Source of the DNA: Ceriagrion tenellum
Lineage: Eukaryota; Arthropoda; Insecta; Odonata; Coenagrionidae
Reading direction: 5' to 3'
DNA length: 64,000 nt
NCBI GenBank assembly: GCA_963169105.1
Contig: OY720642.1
Coordinates: forward strand, 19,524,965-19,588,964
Positions 1 through 12,907 of the stretch are shown one piece after another. The notes under the pieces were generated by a model that was given only the letters and a program-made list of their open reading frames with translations, was not told the DNA's origin and ran no database searches. Within the stretch, counting starts at the first letter, position 1. Each line of letters opens with the position of its first letter. The translations under genes were made by a program, and so were the position numbers.

Positions 1-297
1 ATTTAGTAATCTGCATGTAATTACCTTATGCTATTCAGAAGTAATTTGGTAATCAAATTGTTTTAAATACTTTAATGTTCTCAAAAGCCAAAATGTTTAC
101 ACTGCATATATATATATCACATGGCTGAGCTGATATTAGCCCCAAAATCGGTGCATATAAGGGGCCACCTAAATGCTTTTTTTTCTTTTGAATGTTTTCC
201 TATTTTGTAAAGAAAAATGATGTGGAAGCTATGCATTTCTTTATATTATTTATGTATATATAAAATAATATTTTTGTAAAACTTTTCATTTTATAAG
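1..297 (+). other. JAK gene, upstream intron segment
   Basis: AT-rich, CpG-poor sequence ending in a pyrimidine-rich tract and the acceptor AG at 296-297 that precedes the first kinase exon in the window. A short (TA)n run lies near 105-117. I found no further exon here; the earlier exons of the kinase gene lie left of the window. Confidence 0.6.
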
Positions 298-3200
298 GGC
301 ATGGAGTACTTGGGGACCAAGAAAATAGTTCACCGAGACTTGGCTGCAAGAAATATTCTTGTTGCCAGTGACAACCTTGTGAAAATATCTGATTTTGGTC
401 TTGCTCAAGTTATGGGACAAAACAACTATTACATTTTGAAAACAAACAGGGAACTTCCTATTAAATGGTATGATATTAATTTTAGTACTAATTATTATGA
501 TTCAATTTTTCTGTTAATTCTTATTGATTTACTGTGGCAACATAAAAGGCTACCCTGTGGAAATTTCCATTTGAAATGAATTGGATCCAATTCGCATGTT
601 TTTGACTGTTTTCATCTCACCCCATCTTCTCATTCCAACTCGTTTGAACTCTGTTATGGCCCATTTGTTCTGGATTTAACTTGTTCTTTGTTGTGCGAAC
701 TCAATTCATGTGGACCATTGGCGACTTGTTTCATGTCATATCAACTCGTTTCAACTGTAATGTAAGTTACTCATTTCAACTTGCATTATCCTGTTTTAGC
801 TAGCTTGTGGATAAAGAGTTTTACCTTATTTTTACATGTGTCTCGTGTAGGAAGGAATGTTATGTGTAGAATACAGAAGGATATTTCACAAAAGAAAACC
901 ATTTAAAAGTAATGGAGATTTGTTAACAGTACAGGAAATCGTACGGCCACATCAAAAGTCATTTTAAGATTGAAAGCAAAAAATTACCATGGTGAAAAAA
1001 ATTTTGCTAACGCAGTTTACATAGATATTATACTCTCACAGGCTGATACATGTACCATGTCGTGATTTCTCTTATCCCTGAACCTACCTATGTCAGTATC
1101 TGTTGATCTATTCCTACCGCATTTTCAGCCTGTCATTCATTGAACTTATCATTGCTATTGGAAATGCTGACTTGTATTATTATGGTATTATTTGTCTGTA
1201 TCATTGATTTGAGTTGCCTCGCCTACAATGTGAAAACAGTTGAAACATGTACAAGAGGGAACAAGTTGATTACACTTAAAGTGAGTTGCCTCACCGATGA
1301 GATGAAAACGGTTGAAACACGTATGAACAGGAACGAGTTGATTCCAGTTAACTCCAGTTACCTCAACGATAAGATGAAAACAGATGAAATGAGCATGAGA
1401 AGGAATAAGTTGATTCTTCTCTCTTCAAGGGGTTGGAAGATGGTAGTGTGTATTGTTAAAGTTCACGGGGCAAGCGAGTTGGAAACAGTCACTACGAGTT
1501 CAGAACTTGTAATTACAAGATGATCCAAATTAAAGTCCAACTGTATTCAACTCGTTTGAATTGGAAATTTTCCACAGCGTACTAACTGCTTGTGGTGGAT
1601 TAAGGTAGTTTTTTTTTGGGTCAGGAATAACTTGTAACCTCAATTTTTCTTATTTTACCAGATATTAAGGGTGGACAGGGGCAGTCACCCTCTGTTTCTT
1701 CCCCTATTTTATCACATATTATGGGTTGGGTAGTCACCCCCTTTTCCTACTTAATCCACCACTGTTACCTACTGTCATAGTGCATTCATTGAAGCTCAGG
1801 TTTTGACGTTCGTGACAGTAGTTTTAGCCAGTAAGATTTTGCCCTTATTTACATCTTCTATGTGAGACTACCATTGGAATTACTTATTGATATTTTTTTA
1901 AAGTAGTGGGCGATTGAGAATCATTTCACATTTAAAAAAATAACATTATGAGGAAGTCAATGGAATACTAGGTAGAATATTGGAGATAGGTGATTTTAAA
2001 CTTAAGTGGTTTTTGATGGCTTTGAGTAGAATATCATCATCATATTTTGATACGTGTGTAAAAGCTTCATGTGTGCATAAGCTGTTCTGTTTGTAAAATA
2101 ATATATAAATTAGAGCTAATCTACTTCCTCCATTAAATATTCTGGCAGTATGTCCGACTTTTGTTAAACTTTTTTTCCATGTCTGTCCTGTTATTTACTC
2201 TTCTGTTTCTGGTGAGATACATAGTTAGCCAATCTTCCCTTTTGCAAAGCAGTCATGCTTTCTTTCATTTCAATTGCTTTCGCTCCATTGATCATTATGA
2301 AGGGTTGTCTAATCATAGTCAAACCATCTAGGTTTATTGATGGTGAGCCTGTCAAGCTTTATCCTTGAGTTTTAATTACTGTCAGTGCAGATGCTTTGGG
2401 AATGGAGCATGTATGGGACAATTGAAGGCATTTAAAGCAACTACTTGTGAATGATGCTTCAATGACTCTTGAATCCAAGATTGCTATAGACCAGTAGGAT
2501 AGGTTAGTTGCTGGTGACAATGAAATGATGATCCATGCAATACTGCAAGAGAACGCCAATTTATAACCCAAAATTGAGCGCGTTTGAGCTTGCAGTTGTG
2601 TGGATTTTTCTACTTGTTATAAGTGGGATAAGCAATATGCAAAACAGTTTCAATAGAACAAAAATTTGCCAGATGTTTGAAAAGTCCATATTTTTAGGAT
2701 CTGTAGTTATTAGATAGATAGATATTTATTTCATCCAAGAGACAGTACACAGTAATAATACTGGCAAGTGTATAGGACGTGTCATACACAAGAAGGATTT
2801 CACAGTTTCTGAAATATAAAACATTATAATTGAATATTGAATACAAATTACCTGTCTTGAGCAACTGCAACTTAACCTCCAAAATGTAGTCTTAAGAAGA
2901 GCTTAGCTGGCCGTAGTATTTTTAGGAGAGCCATATTCCAAAAATGCTTATTTCAATGGTTGATCACTATGTTGTGAAACAGTATGCCATATCTGATGAC
3001 GTCTGTTATAATATAGCACATTGGAGGTGTCCGCATTGTAGCAGACTATTGTTAGGGTAAAAAAGTCACTTTTAAGATTGTAATATATGCATTAGAAAAT
3101 TCAGAAGATTCAGTCGATACTGCAGGGAATTTGAATATTATGGATTGATAAAAATATTTGAAATTTTCTACAAGTAAAAACAATTTAAATATTGTCTCAG

Positions 3201-4486
3201 GTTTTGATGTAGGTACCCCATCATCATGAGGCACCAAAGTGATTACTGGAACAGCCTTTTAAGTTCCACCCTCCCAACCATTCTCTCATCCTCAGTCCCC
3301 CAAACCCTTGATGTACCGGGAAGCTCTTCTACTCACTTTCCTAACTGATGATGATGAAATACATTGAAACTGTGGCCAGAATTAAAGTTGTTGTCACTGG
3401 TGGAAAGATGCAAATCTTTTTATCCATTAGTGTAGTGCTGTGCGAATGAGGGATTTCATTTTGCATTGAATCTCCCAAAAGGTATTTCGACTTGAATCAA
3501 ATTTTTTTTAAATCTTGGTAGCGAATCAAATCACCATAAAAAATTTACTGGCGAATCGAATTCGAATCTAAATAAAATGCAAAAGCTTATGCGCAGTTAA
3601 AGTAATAATGATTTTCTCAATATTTCAGGGCCTTGCATTAGCTTATACACCTATAGTGGCACAAAGAATAGCACAGAATAACATGTGGTCGTTTAAATTT
3701 TTGTTTCCCGTGTGGAAAACATCGCCCAAATGGATGGCGCACCATTTTTGGAGTGAGTGCCATGTTTGGATGCGTGCAACGATTCGAAGAAGAAGTATTG
3801 AAAATATTAAAATCTATCAGATTTTAATATTTTGAATCATTCGGTTTTGAAGCATCCCGATTCGCAGGCGAATTGAATGGAATTCAGCCTGATTCGAGTC
3901 TATTCGATTTCGAAACATTTGCCCAGCTCTACATTGTGGTATACAAATCAGCAAATGCTATAAGAAAGTGATATTGGAAGACTTCATATTAGGAAAAAAT
4001 ACATCCATTAGGACTTGATACACAGTTTTGTGATCAAAATGGTTATAATAAAGAATTAAGGTGTGAATATGTAGTATCTTGCTCATGTTACCAGGGAAGT
4101 CATGTAAATTTTCATTTATCCATAGGTATGCCCCAGAAAGTTTACGAGATGGTAAATTTTCACCCCGCTCTGACGTGTGGTCCTATGGGGTGACACTCTT
4201 TGAAATGTTTTCACGGGGTGATGATCCACGGTTGAAACCCCCTCCTGACCTCAGAGCAGGGAGGAACTGTGGGAAGCAGTTGTCTCCTGGGGCTCCAAGA
4301 GATGAGAGACTGGAACAGGAAATACTCCTTCAAACTTTAGAGAGTGGGACTCGGCTTCCCTGCCCCGCTCAGTGTCCATCTCGCATTTACTCCACCCTCA
4401 TTGCTCCTTGCTGGAAGCTGCACTCTCAAGAGCGGCCACCGTTTGACGAGTTGGTTAGAACTGTAACTTCATTAATGGACACTTGA
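298..4486 (+). CDS. hop: Janus kinase (hopscotch-like), last two exons
   Basis: This is the C-terminal half of the tyrosine kinase (JH1) domain of a JAK, the cytoplasmic kinase of cytokine-receptor JAK/STAT signalling. Exons are 298-467 and 4126-4486; the intron is gtatga...atag and splits a Trp codon after its second base. Exon 1 carries the catalytic loop HRDLAARN, the DFG motif and the paired activation-loop tyrosines NNYY typical of JAKs, then ELPIKW. Exon 2 continues with YAPESL, SDVWSYGVTLFEMFSRG, a Pro/Arg-rich insertion where JAKs carry their lineage-specific insert, then TRLPCP and a terminal RPPFDEL segment; the stop is at 4484-4486. FERM, SH2 and pseudokinase exons lie off the left edge. 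Assignment to JAK rather than another tyrosine kinase rests on the GMEYLGTK start, the tandem tyrosines and the insert. The hop symbol is by analogy with insects. Confidence 0.85.
555..1577. repeat. Foldback (long inverted-repeat) element in the JAK intron
   Basis: The ends are inverted: CTGTGGAAATTTCC at the left and GGAAATTTTCCACAG at the right. Inner sequence is also inverted: a left segment around 611-650 matches in reverse a unit repeated three times on the right, at about 1211, 1283 and 1355 (period near 72 bp). Each unit holds GAGTTGCCTC-like and GATGAAAAC-like blocks. No transposase is seen. A 3-bp TAC at each edge may be the target duplication but could be chance. The 127-codon open frame over 1140-1523 is just the repeat read through. 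Confidence 0.65.
1589..1765. repeat. Short inverted-repeat segment beside the foldback element
   Basis: TGTGGTGGATTAAGG near 1591 is inverted as TTAATCCACCAC near 1751. Between them an imperfect direct repeat (ATTTTACCAGATATTA... and ATTTTATCACATATTA...) each leads into a CAGTCACCC/TAGTCACCC block. Probably a small MITE remnant; family unknown. Confidence 0.45.
2709..2880 (-). mobile_element. LINE 3' end, antisense
   Basis: Read on the minus strand the segment ends in GAAATAAATA followed by a (TCTA)n run, i.e. AATAAA plus microsatellite instead of poly(A). Four other tails in this window share this design. The 5' limit is uncertain and no coding sequence is recognisable. Confidence 0.5.
3433..3931. 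mobile_element. Non-autonomous hAT-like element
   Basis: The termini are TAGTGCTGTGCGAATG and, inverted at the right, TAGAGCTGGGCAAATG. They are flanked by 8-bp sequences CATTAGTG (3425-3432) and CATTGTGG (3932-3939), a decayed target duplication of hAT length. The interior is rich in GAATCGAATTCGAATC-type motifs and has no transposase. Length 499 bp. Confidence 0.75.
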
Positions 4487-5920
4487 GCATTAGGCTACAT
4501 TATCTGCTTTGTCATTATCTTGATTTTCTGATTTGTGAGTAACAGAACTTCAGCTGGATTTTAAGCGACCAATCTCAAAAACTTGATTTATATATCAAGT
4601 TGGAATACCAGCAGCCTTATGCCTATTACACTTTGATATGTGGGTATTCATTGCAACTGATGGAAAAGTAAGCAGAAGCATTGGAACAGCTTGAGATGAG
4701 AGTTTCACAAAAGCAGCTGCTCTTTGCTACTTGAGACCACCATGCCAAGTCATTTTTGCATGGGATGCTCATCTTCAACTACTATGCCAAGATCCTGTGC
4801 AGTGAGGTGTTTTCATGGTTGTAAGTTTCTCTGTCAGACCTAATTGAAATTGTGGGGAGAATTTCATAAAAATGGTGCACTCAGAGGAAAATTACCTATG
4901 ATAACAAAAGCTTAGTGTATATTTAAGCTTGTTCCTTGAATGCGTCAATGGTAAGCTGTGCTTGAAAATGGCTAATATGAGCTCAGCAACAGTCAAAAAT
5001 ATTTTGGAATCATAATAATACAGTTGGTTCATGTTTGACAGCCAACTATATAGAGTCGTCATGAGACGTATGACCTAGTTTTCAAAGGAGCTGTGATGTG
5101 TTCTCCTTGTTGCCAACCAAGCAAAAACAAGATGAAAATGCTTGAATGTAAGAATAAGGAAATAAGGCTTAAATTAGAGCCATGAAAATCAGGAATGGTC
5201 TCTTGGAATCAAATCAGGTTGAACTATCCAGATCTGTCAGTGATTCAAGGAAGCTTTTGCAGATCAAGTAATAGCAGCCAATATCATGATATTGTGGTTC
5301 AAAGACAAATGACATGGCTTTGTGACACTCAAATATTTGAGGTGAATCAGTCAATTAGCTGGTAAATCAAATGGAACATCATCTGATTCAAATTCTAACC
5401 ATTCAAATGGCTCTTGCTTAAAGAGAAGTTAATTACTGTACATAGTGGTGGTTTTTCTGTCAAGTTCCTGTTGAAATGTCAAAAAAGCAGTTGAAATTAC
5501 TCATAATACAATGACATTTTACAAGGTTTTTTTATTTAACAAGGCAATATTTATTCTATATAAAAAATGACCAAATAAAAGATTTGGAATTTACCTTTTG
5601 AAGCATTTTTATTTTTTTGTTTATACTTTTAGCATGTTTAGGGTGTGTAGTCTGCCAATTAATGACCTGTATAAAATTCAGTTTTTCTTATTTAACATTG
5701 AAAGTATATTTATCATTCCACCAATATGGGTTCACTGCATTACCATGCTTGCTATATTGTATACATTATCAACATAACATGATGAGATTAACCCTCCAAA
5801 GAACTTAAGTCATTCTTGCATTCCTTTAATGGTAGAAAACGTTTGCACAATAATAACATTTATGTAAGATGCAGGTCTTCATATTTGTACATTTACATGA
5901 TTAAAATTTTTGACAGATCA
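4487..5920. other. Convergent 3' region between JAK and PRRC1
   Basis: The two genes end tail to tail here, so this stretch must hold both 3' UTRs. A plus-strand AATAAA at 5574-5579 is a candidate poly(A) signal for the kinase. Several TTTATT strings near 5530-5610 could serve PRRC1 on the minus strand. No other coding sequence is seen. Confidence 0.5.
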
Positions 5921-8900
5921 TTAACCAGCCAAACTATTTTTATAAAGCCCCGCCAAAGTCCTGGCTGCCATCAGCAACATTTCTCGTCTTGACACCCCAG
6001 TCAAAACTTGATGCCACTCAGTATGATCCACCTGCAAAGAGATAAACATTTAGGTACAGCCATGAAAGTACTCAAATGGATGAAAAATACTATTCTAATG
6101 CAACTATGACAAAATCATTCATAATGCTTCCATTAAGACATCCCCATAACTCAACAGAAGGTCTTCCTAAAAATCTTCCAGAGGGTTGCTGGTGCATTAC
6201 TACCAATGCATGTCAATCATAGTACACAGTTGTACTAACATTTTGTTAACAATTAGTAGTTTCTTACTCACTATGCTAACATGGCACCCTAAATACTAAA
6301 AAAGCTAACATTTAAGTGTAAAGAGAAACTAATAAGTCCCTGATGAAGTCTAAATGAACATACCTGAAGATGCTTAGCCATCAGGCTACCAATTGTGACA
6401 GAAAGCCCAGACCATGACAAAGGATAATCCTTCGGTGTGTCTGCCTGAGCTTGGGCTACTATGGATGCTGGCACTGGAGTCATCTGTGTGTATGTATGCA
6501 GTTCAATTCCACGCTGTTTGTCACTCAGAACTATGACACTCACTTCATACCATCTGTAATGTCACAGAAATATCATAAAGTAGTATCAAAGATATAATCC
6601 AAGAACCAGTATACACAGGTACAGAATTCATCAAGTCAAACAAACGACCATGGAAATATTAGAGAATACATCATAAAGGAACACACACAATGCACATAAT
6701 ATAGACCCATTTTGCTTATAATTGTTAAAACATAATAAGCTTTTTCAAAGATATTTTCCCCAACTCTTTATTTGAAAAAGGTCATGCACTTAACTGAGGA
6801 GAATAAAGATAAACAGAAAAGAAATAAACGTGCTCCACTTCACATGATATCGCAGTCATGGCTGGAAATTGCAATGTTCAGTAAAGGTCACTAAATGTAA
6901 TGGACCAAGTTCTCCGAGAATACAAAGTGAAAATAAGTAAGACTAAGGCTAAAACTAGTACAAGGAAGAGAGATGCTGAAGGTAGAAATCACCCTGAGAG
7001 GAGAGAAATTAGAGCAAGCGGATTCCTTCCCCTATTTGGGAAGTACCATCAAGTGGGATGGAGGAAGTACAACGGACATCAAGTGGAGGATAGCCCAATT
7101 TATGATGGCATTCATGGGAAAAAGACAACCACTCTACTCAAAGAAGATAGGACTACAAACCAGGAAACAGTATGTGAAAACATTTGTGTGGAGCATGGCA
7201 CACTATAGATTGAAAGCATGGATCATAGGATAAGCTGAACAGAAAAGACTAGAAGCCTTAGAAACCTTGTTGGAGGATGATGCTGAAGATAAAATGGATG
7301 GACAAAATAAGAAATGATGAAGTGTGCAGAAGAGTAGAAGAGGAAAGGACCATATGGAACACAATACAGAAAAGAAGAACCAGATGGATTGGATACACCC
7401 AGAGACACAATGGGTTTGTGAAGAACATAATTGAAGGTAATAAAGAGGGAAAAGTCACCAGTGGAAGACCCAGGGATAAGTCCATGGACCAAATAAAAGA
7501 GGAAAGTACATAGGAAGAGATACCAGGAGGTAAGGGAACTAGCATTAGATAGGGGGTGGAGGGCTGCAGTCAACCAATCTTAGGATTGAATGAATGCACA
7601 TCTTATAATTGGAAGCCAGCCTGTTTTTAAACTGCAATCCTAGTTTTAAGACCCAGGAAAGTAAGTCTTTTAATACAAACACCCTTTTGATGTAAGGGAC
7701 CCATTGAGGTACATAGAGTGGGAAATACGTCATCAAACTGAAGCCTGATAGTTGAAATGACAAACATATTGTTTAACCCTGCTCTTTCCTTACTTTACAA
7801 TGGATAGCACAATGGAATGGGCTAATTAGTGGATATGAAGCAAGAATATCCACCATCTGTTTGAAATTTGAGGCAATTACCTCTTGAAACATATATTTGC
7901 TACTTAGTGTTATGCATTCTTCTTTCTTCTGCCCTGGTTTTCACTGGGAATGCATATGAAAAAAGTAAATGCAATGTTTCAAGTAAGTTATTGATAGAAA
8001 ACATCGTACAATTGCAAAACTAGTGTGTTGGCTGGCGAGCAATCTAGGAAAATGAGGATGGTGGACTGACTTCAGCTTGTAATATTAGCCAGCATAGCAA
8101 GTGCCACCTCCATATACTTCAATGAAGGCACATATGTTAATAGCACAGGATAATGGAAGGATACAGATTCAACTGAATATGAGGGAGCATCAGGCACTGT
8201 ATTTAAGTGATATATAGAAAAAGGCAGGTACACAGTGCAGATTAGGGAAATAATGTCGGAAGAGAAAGATATTGTCTTTTATAAACCTTGGCTTACAATC
8301 TAGCAAGTAAAAATAGTGAATCACTGATGGCATAGGCAATGGCCCAGGATATTACCGGCCTATATCCTTAACATCACTTTTATGGAAGATCTCTGAACAC
8401 ATTGTCATTAGCAATATCATAACATTCCTGGATAATTGTAACTTCTTACATAACAGTCAGCATGGCTTCCATTAGGGAAGGTCCTGCGAAACACAGTATG
8501 TGCTCTTTCTTCATGACATCCTAAATCAGGTGAATCGAAAAAGCAAGTCAATGCAATATTCCTTGATGTCAAGGTGGTGTTCGACAAGGTTCCTCAAGAA
8601 AAACTCACTTAAAAATTGCATTCATGTAGAGATAATAAAAAAATAGTGAACTGGATAAGGGACTTTCTCAGTGATCGAAAACAAAAAGTAGTTATTGATG
8701 GCATTAGCTCTGATATGGTCGAAGTCACATCCAGTGTTCCTCAAGGAAGCGTGATCAGCCCTCTTTTATTCATTATTTATAATAATGACCTAAATTCTTG
8801 AGTTAGCAGTAAATTAAGATTATTTGCAGACGATGCAGTTATCTATGGTGAAACAAGCAAAGATGTAGACTTTTAAGTTCTGTACGAAGATCAGACCTTA

Positions 8901-11900
8901 ACAACGTTCATTTGTGGTGCCATGAGTGGGGGCTGGAATTAAATATTACCAAATGCACCACAGTACACTTCTAGCAAAAGTCATACCACATATGCAAAGA
9001 CATACACAAATGCCATACCTACACTGTGGGTGGAGTAAACATAAAATCTGCAGATACAGTTAAATATCTTGGGATTACCGTAACTTCTGATACATGGTGG
9101 GGAACACAAAATATATGCAGCACAGAATTAAAGGAACTGGGTTTTGTTAAGTGTATAGTATGAGTCCTAGGATGAAAAAGTCAAAGAGAGATGCTACTTT
9201 GCTCTGGTTAGGCCACACCTAGAATATTCCATGAACATTTGGGACCCTGGTCATAAAGATTTCACCAAAATAATCAATGAAATACAAAGAAGAGCTGCAC
9301 ACCGCTTTACAAACTGCTACTAGCAAACATATAGTGTTCCACAATTTTTAGAGAGATTGAGAAGGGAGCCCCTAGAAATTCGGAGGCTTAGTTTGCTTGA
9401 GAAATTCAGAACTGATATTTTTCAGTGACACAATACTATCATGACACCTAACTACATCTCTAGGTCTGACAGAAGCAATAAAGTAAGAGAGATATATTAC
9501 TGAACAGATAGGTACAATAATTCATTCTTTCTAGGCACACACGATATAATCATAAATGCAGGAAAAATGGGTGATGCATATATAGATAGTTGCAAATCTC
9601 ATGCAACAAATCAAATAATAGAAAATGAATACCATTTTTATATCAGATACATTGGTTTAACAGGTAGAATTTCAAGAAACAAATTTTAGAACAGACGAAA
9701 AGCACAATCAAATTATACACCATAGAGCAATTCTCGACACACCACATGACAAATATACATATCTGCACACTGATTATTAGACTTATTTAAGATGTTAATA
9801 AACCTAAGTACCTTTCCTCCATAGCTTCCAGAAGAAAGCTTTCAACAGCAACCAGGGCAGCTAATGTGTCATCAACTGTGAGGGTGGATGAAGATCGTGG
9901 TGGCAAAGCACGTAGGGCAGCTATTCTTTCCTGAGCTCCTTTAACACCAGCCAAGAAACCTACGGGTTGAACAGCAACGACAGATGGCTGGGCAGCTACT
10001 CCTCTGTTAGTAAGGCATTTAAGAGATAACATATTAAACTACCAGCCCTCAACAACACAATACTCTTCAAATCAACTTTTAGTAATTTACATTCAACTCA
10101 CTACAGTAAAACTTTAATTGATAACTTATAATGGTAACCAGTGACAGCACATGTAAATAAGCATGGTATGGTGAATACCAGTCCCGATAGTCAGGCTGCC
10201 GATACTTTCATTTAAAATTGAGGAAAATTGATGCGGATGGAGGGCACCCATAGTGGTATATGCAGAGGGCACCACATCATCAAAATGAACTGAAATAACA
10301 ACATTATTGTTTAACTCTGCTCTCTCCTTACTTTCCTTTGGATAGTACAACAGAATGGAAAAATTAGTGGATGTACAGAAAGAATGTCCACCATCTGTTT
10401 GAAATATAAGTATTGAATATATTGAATAGTATTGAATATAAGAATTGAAGTAACTCTTCAATATATACTGGCTGCTGAGAGCTATAGATGCTACTTGATT
10501 TTACAACAGTTTTCATTGGGAATGCAATTGTTATTAATTAAAATAAATTAGCAAAATGTGAGAGGAGAATGCATGTTAAAGAAGTAAGTGCATCCTGACA
10601 TTAGTAAATTATCAATGGAGAACTTTGTAAAATTATAATATTAGAATGTTAACCCGCGAGCACTATAGGAAAATGAGGGTTAAATAACATGATGGACTAG
10701 CTTCAGCTTCTAACATTGGCCAGCATAGCAAGTGCCCTCTCCATATAACTTAACGAGGGCACCTAACTCGCTACATATTTAACATGGATAAGATTGTTAT
10801 TTTGGAAGAGCATGTCTGTAAGAATCTACGTTTCGAAGGAAGAAAATCCAATTACTGAATTTAAAATAGGCATAGATCACATGACGCTGTTATACGGGGG
10901 CGATGCATCAGGTGATTTAAAAACTAACCATGTTATCCAAATAACCTATGGTGATGTATCCATGTCTGTGTACCAGAGAACCCTAGGGTGCTAAAAGGAT
11001 TTCCCAAACATTGTCTGCCTGCCAACTGAAAAGCAGACAAAAAAGATGGATACTTTCTCAGTAAAATATTTGATTCAAATTGTTTACTGATCATTTTTGT
11101 AAAGGTTAATTGGCACTGCCCACAAAACAATCTGTCCAATAAGATACCCCTTCTGTTTGAAAATTGCCCTGCTCATCCTCCCACCTGTATGATTTCAGCA
11201 AAAATGGGAAAGTAGATTATGAACCACCTTATAGGTACCACATCACTGCTGCAACTAATGGACCAAGTTATCACGGAGACATTTAACTACCTTCACACTT
11301 TCTGATTTTACAGAAATTTGGCATGATTACACCACTAATTTTCTGTCCAGAGGTATATGAATACTCTAGTAAAAAAGTTGAAACCATTTTGATCGACTAC
11401 ATCATTCATTTCCTTATATTTACTGAAAAAGAATACTAAATGGGTTGAGCCAAGTTTATGCATGAGTGCTCCTCTCCCTCAACACAGGCAAAACATTTTA
11501 TTCAAATGTACCCAATACTTAGTTGATATTTTGTATAACATAAGGATACTTACACAACAGTAGCTCTTCCAAACACAGTTTGAAAAGCTTCTCTTATAGG
11601 ACTAACTTTGACTTCCTTGTCTGAGGCAACAATAACATCCATGTCCCCACCAGAATCTAATGATAAAAGTATCAAAAGAAAACAAATGAGAAAATCTTTA
11701 TTACTAACAAATCGCATTAAAATAGAACTTCCTGAAGAGTTATCTCCATGTAAAGGGTTAATTTAGGGCTGGAGCAAAGCCAAAAACCCTTGGCAAGAAA
11801 CAAATTGGAACTAGAGTCTGGCACAGAGCACTGGTCATTGTCTCTTCTCAAAGATAGGAAAGAGAGCATTAAATACTCAACAAATCAATTGCTTGGATGT

Positions 11901-12907
11901 GAAAGAATCAGAACTGTAAAATATCACATAGCTTTGGAGATGATACAATACAAAAATAGAGCAAGAGAATTTCTGAGCTTGTTTTGGGAGGATTGATATC
12001 ACTGACAAAACTTCAAAGTGAAAGCTAGAATTATCACTTTAAATAAGACTTACACAGAAACTCCTTCATTTGAGGATCAAGAGTTGTAATCATAGAATCA
12101 ACTGAATTCTTGGCTTTCTCAGCAACTTTAGACAACAGACCTCCACTGCTACCGACAGCATCTTTAACCCAGCCCATTAAACCCCTACCCCCCGGGTTTG
12201 AACCACCTTCTTGCCCAAAATCCATATGCTGTCCCTCCTTCGCCCCATGTAATTCAGGAGAACAGTCAGTTCCCTTGCTGGGTGGGATTGCAGCGCTTAG
12301 ATAAGAGAAGATTCAGAGTGTTATTGCGTGAATTGAAATTCACCTTCACTCACCAGTGAACAAATTTCGAATTCCAAAGCATCCCGCTATGCTAATATCA
12401 TGCAAATTTAGCATATACCACCCGTGTTTACCTGAATTTAGGGCTGGTTCGTTCCAAAACATGCGCTGGAACTGGAGGTAAGTTAGCTGCAATTGGAGAC
12501 ACCATTATGGGTTGTGTGTTAGCATCTGGGGCAAGATGTGTCGATGGAAGGCTTGCACCACTTTTCACAGCGCTAACTTCATCCTTAATCTGATTCACTG
12601 GTGACGGCGTTGGGATAGCAAAGCTCGGAAGTGCTGAGGGTGGAGTTAAACTAGAGAGCAGGTTCGTCCCCTTGCCAGAATTTTCGGAATACATTAATCC
12701 TGTTCGGGTATCGGCGCCTACAGAACAGATAAATTTGATGAGAACATAATAACTGATTACTCCACCTCAACAAAGATTGTAACAGCAATAATAGACATTT
12801 CAAAACCTTTACTAACTTGATTTAGACACCACATCACTTAAAGACATAGTTTCCACCTTTTTCTCCACAAACTCGAACGATGACTCTCCGTTTGAATCTT
12901 CTTGCAT
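5921..12907 (-). CDS. PRRC1: PRRC1, complete seven-exon gene
   Basis: Exons in coding order are 12907-12817, 12717-12432, 12277-12054, 11656-11554, 10003-9812, 6553-6364 and 6031-5921. All introns are GT-AG and phases match at each junction, giving 398 residues (human PRRC1 is slightly longer). Residues ~32-200 are low-complexity and Pro/Ser rich. The segment NSVDSMITTLDP precedes the C-terminal domain related to the DUF84/non-canonical NTP phosphatase fold, with SGGDMDVIVASDKEVKV, QPVGFLAGVKGAQERI, MTPVPASIVAQAQ and WSGLSVTIG as conserved blocks; the last exon gives VDHTEWHQVLTGVSRRE. In mammals PRRC1 acts at ER exit sites on COPII dynamics. The start was chosen because it is the only ATG ahead of the first donor in frame with the rest. 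Large introns 5 and 6 carry transposon remnants. The first donor (gttagt) is the least certain junction. Confidence 0.9.
6850..7560 (+). mobile_element. Decayed LINE, C-terminal reverse-transcriptase region
   Basis: Conceptual translation in shifting frames gives the usual C-terminal tract of arthropod LINE polymerases: FPYLGSTIKWDG, DIKWRIA, KQYVKTFVWSMAHY, then after a frameshift WMDKIRNDEVCRR and KRRTRWIGYTQRHNG. Stops and frameshifts break it. It lies antisense in PRRC1 intron 6. Confidence 0.7.
7750..8145. repeat. Unclassified dispersed repeat, copy 1
   Basis: Shares long colinear similarity with 10285-10765: for example CCACCATCTGTTTGAAAT, TTCACTGGGAATGCA, GGAAAATGAGG and CCAGCATAGCAAGTGCC occur in the same order in both. 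No coding capacity or terminal repeat was recognised. Confidence 0.6.
8330..9560 (+). mobile_element. Decayed LINE with FADD reverse-transcriptase motif
   Basis: Fragments in several frames spell a Jockey/CR1-type polymerase: RPISLTSL near 8360, SSVPQGSVISPLLFIIYNND (8731-8794), and the catalytic FADD at 8823-8834, then VKYLGITVTSD. The 3' part (9130-9545) matches the copies at 38.6 and 53.2 kb. Many in-frame stops and wholesale CpG to TpG/CpA change show age. It lies antisense in PRRC1 intron 6. Confidence 0.8.
10130..10765. repeat. Unclassified dispersed repeat, copy 2
   Basis: Second copy of the repeat at 7750-8145, here in PRRC1 intron 5 and in the same orientation. It is longer on its left, where it holds a block with GGGCACC repeats (10220-10275). 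Similarity is patchy, with indels, so both copies are old. Confidence 0.6.

Noticed and set aside
1140..1523. 127-codon ORF in the JAK intron
   Set aside because: Product of three 72-bp repeat units (72 is divisible by 3), not a gene.
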